Shown here in pieces: positions 62,452 through 64,000 of a DNA stretch of 64,000 nt. The position numbers were made by a program, and so were the translations under genes. This DNA is from Thalassotalea_F euphylliae (GTDB taxonomy: Bacteria > Pseudomonadota > Gammaproteobacteria > Enterobacterales > Alteromonadaceae). Below the pieces are notes generated by a model, which was not told the origin of the DNA, ran no database searches, and saw only the letters and a program-made list of their open reading frames with translations. The number at the start of each line of letters is the position of its first letter. Positions within the stretch are counted from its first letter, which is position 1. The DNA lies in assembly GCF_042682785.1 (NCBI RefSeq), contig NZ_JBHUIB010000002.1:62001-126000 (forward strand), written 5' to 3'.

Positions 62452-64000
62452 ATGCGGCTAAAGCATATAAAATTAGCAGGCTTTAAATCGTTTGTTGACG
62501 TGACAAAGGTGCCTTTTCCTCACCAGATGACAGCCATTGTTGGCCCAAATGGTTGCGGGAAATCCAATATTATTGATGCTGTCAGATGGGTGCTGGGTGA
62601 GAGCTCTGCAAAGAACCTGCGTGGTGATGCCATGTCTGACGTTATCTTCAATGGCTCCACCAACAGAAAGCCTGTAGGGCAAGCAAGTGTTGAGTTATTG
62701 TTTGATAACAGCCAGCAAAATGACCATAACGCTTTTCATTTAGTGGGCGAATTAGCCAAACGAACGGAAATCTCAGTAAAAAGAGCATTGCAGCGCGACG
62801 GTACTAATCACTATTTTCTTAATGGCAGTCGTTGCCGACGAAAAGATATTACTGATGTGTTTCTCGGTACAGGTCTTGGCCCTCGTAGTTATGCGATCAT
62901 TGAACAAGGAATGATCTCCCGTTTGATAGAATCAAAACCGCAAGAATTACGTGTTTTTGTGGAAGAAGCTGCGGGAGTGTCTAAATACAAAGAACGTCGC
63001 AGAGAAACTGAACTCAAGATAAAACAAACGAAAGAAAATTTGGCTCGCCTTCAAGATATTAGCCAAGAAATTGCGGTGCATATTAATGTGTTATCTAAAC
63101 AGGCTGCTGAGGCACAGCACTATAAGTCTTTGAAAGCGCAAGAAAGGTCCTTGAAAACACAAGTTGCTCTGCTTGGTTTGCATACAAATGAACAACACAT
63201 TGCCAATATCAAGGCAGAGTTAAAGGACCTGGGTAATTTTCAAGTAGAACAGCGGCAGCTATTGATTGAGGCAAAAGCGAACAATAGTAATCTTGATGTC
63301 AGATTAGAGGATGCGTTCAAAGAACAAGAGTCGGCTCAGCAAACACTATTCAGTAAACAGCAGACGTTAAACGAGCTCAAACAAACGCATACTTTTACAC
63401 TGCAACGACATAAAAAACTCCAAGAAAAACTTAATCATATCGCACAACAAGAAGATACTGTTGACGCGCGATTGAATGAGCTAGTTCTCAATGCCGAAAA
63501 ACATCAGTCCACGTTAAAAGAACAACAATTGCTGTTGAACAAATTGAATGATGAGTTGACCTTGATGCAGGCAAACTACAAAGGCACGGCAACAGCACTT
63601 GATGAGAAGCAACGTGCTTTGGCAGAGCTCCAACAGCGTTTTGCTGAACAGCAAAAACGCGACAAAGCTCGCTTGAAAATTGAGTCTGAACACATTGCAA
63701 AACAAGCTTCGTTGGAAGCGAAAGTCAGCCAGCTAAACGATGTCCTGTCAAAAACTGAGGCTGAGTTAGCAGAATTATCCGAGCAGGAAATACATAACAC
63801 TGACAGTGCTCAGCAAACACTTACCCAGAATGAAAATGAACTTCAAGGGCTATTACAAAAACGGCATGCATTGTTGAACGAATTAAAGGCGCAACGTGAT
63901 CAAATCCGTCATCAAGAACTGAAGTTGGCTAAACGTGAAGTCCAGCTCGAGTCGCTAAATAATCAACTAGTTGAAAGCACCCCCTGGCAGCAGAATGTGG
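62452..64000 (+). CDS. smc: Chromosome segregation protein SMC (3' end cut by window)
   Basis: At least 516 codons, open at the right edge. MRLKHIKLAGFKSFVD and the Walker A GPNGCGKSN mark the SMC head; VRWVLGESSAKNLRG and GLGPRSYAIIEQGMISRLIESKP are the usual SMC sequences, followed by a long coiled coil rich in Gln, Lys and Glu. The Walker B and signature motifs lie beyond the edge. It condenses and separates chromosomes with ScpAB. Presence of smc rather than mukB agrees with Alteromonadales. Confidence 0.94.
   Translation, partial: MRLKHIKLAGFKSFVDVTKVPFPHQMTAIVGPNGCGKSNIIDAVRWVLGESSAKNLRGDAMSDVIFNGSTNRKPVGQASVELLFDNSQQNDHNAFHLVGELAKRTEISVKRALQRDGTNHYFLNGSRCRRKDITDVFLGTGLGPRSYAIIEQGMISRLIESKPQELRVFVEEAAGVSKYKERRRETELKIKQTKENLARLQDISQEIAVHINVLSKQAAEAQHYKSLKAQERSLKTQVALLGLHTNEQHIANIKAELKDLGNFQVEQRQLLIEAKANNSNLDVRLEDAFKEQESAQQTLFSKQQTLNELKQTHTFTLQRHKKLQEKLNHIAQQEDTVDARLNELVLNAEKHQSTLKEQQLLLNKLNDELTLMQANYKGTATALDEKQRALAELQQRFAEQQKRDKARLKIESEHIAKQASLEAKVSQLNDVLSKTEAELAELSEQEIHNTDSAQQTLTQNENELQGLLQKRHALLNELKAQRDQIRHQELKLAKREVQLESLNNQLVESTPWQQNV

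Overview
The window looks like chromosome of a marine gammaproteobacterium of the order Alteromonadales, most like Colwelliaceae (Thalassotalea/Colwellia type). The grounds are its AT-rich composition, core blocks arranged as in Alteromonadales and Vibrionales (psrA-like regulator/nagZ, nhaB facing fadR, dsbB, prkA-yeaH-spoVR, rnt facing motY, cysZ facing smc), a sodium-type flagellar protein (MotY), an alginate lyase, and many periplasmic TPR/GGDEF proteins. The genus is a guess. I see no rRNA, tRNA, insertion sequence, prophage or CRISPR array.

Layout. 1-4.0 kb: two tandem RND efflux adaptors (the first runs off the left edge) and a secreted PL7 alginate lyase with two carbohydrate-binding domains and a palindromic operator candidate. 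4.3-15.1 kb: two TPR-GGDEF diguanylate cyclases, a TPR-only relative, MipA/OmpV, a GNAT, a tail-collar/DUF6916-like/PEP-CTERM cluster, a HEAT-repeat protein and an aspartyl/asparaginyl hydroxylase-like protein. 15.3-19.3 kb: Fur-box-controlled TonB receptor divergent from a PepSY membrane protein and a small partner. 19.3-29.5 kb: CPBP protein, rimO, a 2026-residue hybrid histidine kinase, and a sortase followed by a single LPKTA substrate. 29.6-34.3 kb: a minus-strand run of GNAT, borosin alpha-N-methyltransferase, 76-aa borosin-type precursor, TPR-GGDEF cyclase and PstS-like protein. 34.4-35.5 kb: no protein genes, but about six tandem minus-strand small-RNA candidates. 35.7-42.2 kb: conserved housekeeping genes (psrA-like, nagZ, DASS transporter, dsbB, nhaB, fadR). 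42.3-47.2 kb: five tandem paralogs of a secreted SEL1-repeat protein, with a sixth at 60 kb. 47.3-64 kb: spoVR/yeaH/prkA, GAF histidine kinase, sodB, grxD, peroxiredoxin, rnt, motY, M1 peptidase, a very acidic secreted protein, cysZ and the start of smc.

Most novel items: (1) the split borosin RiPP locus, (2) the tandem small-RNA cluster with a conserved 5' hairpin and a separate terminator for each unit, (3) the SEL1 paralog array with a shared C-terminal module, (4) the Gram-negative sortase with one cognate substrate. All calls come from reading the sequence; no database search was run.
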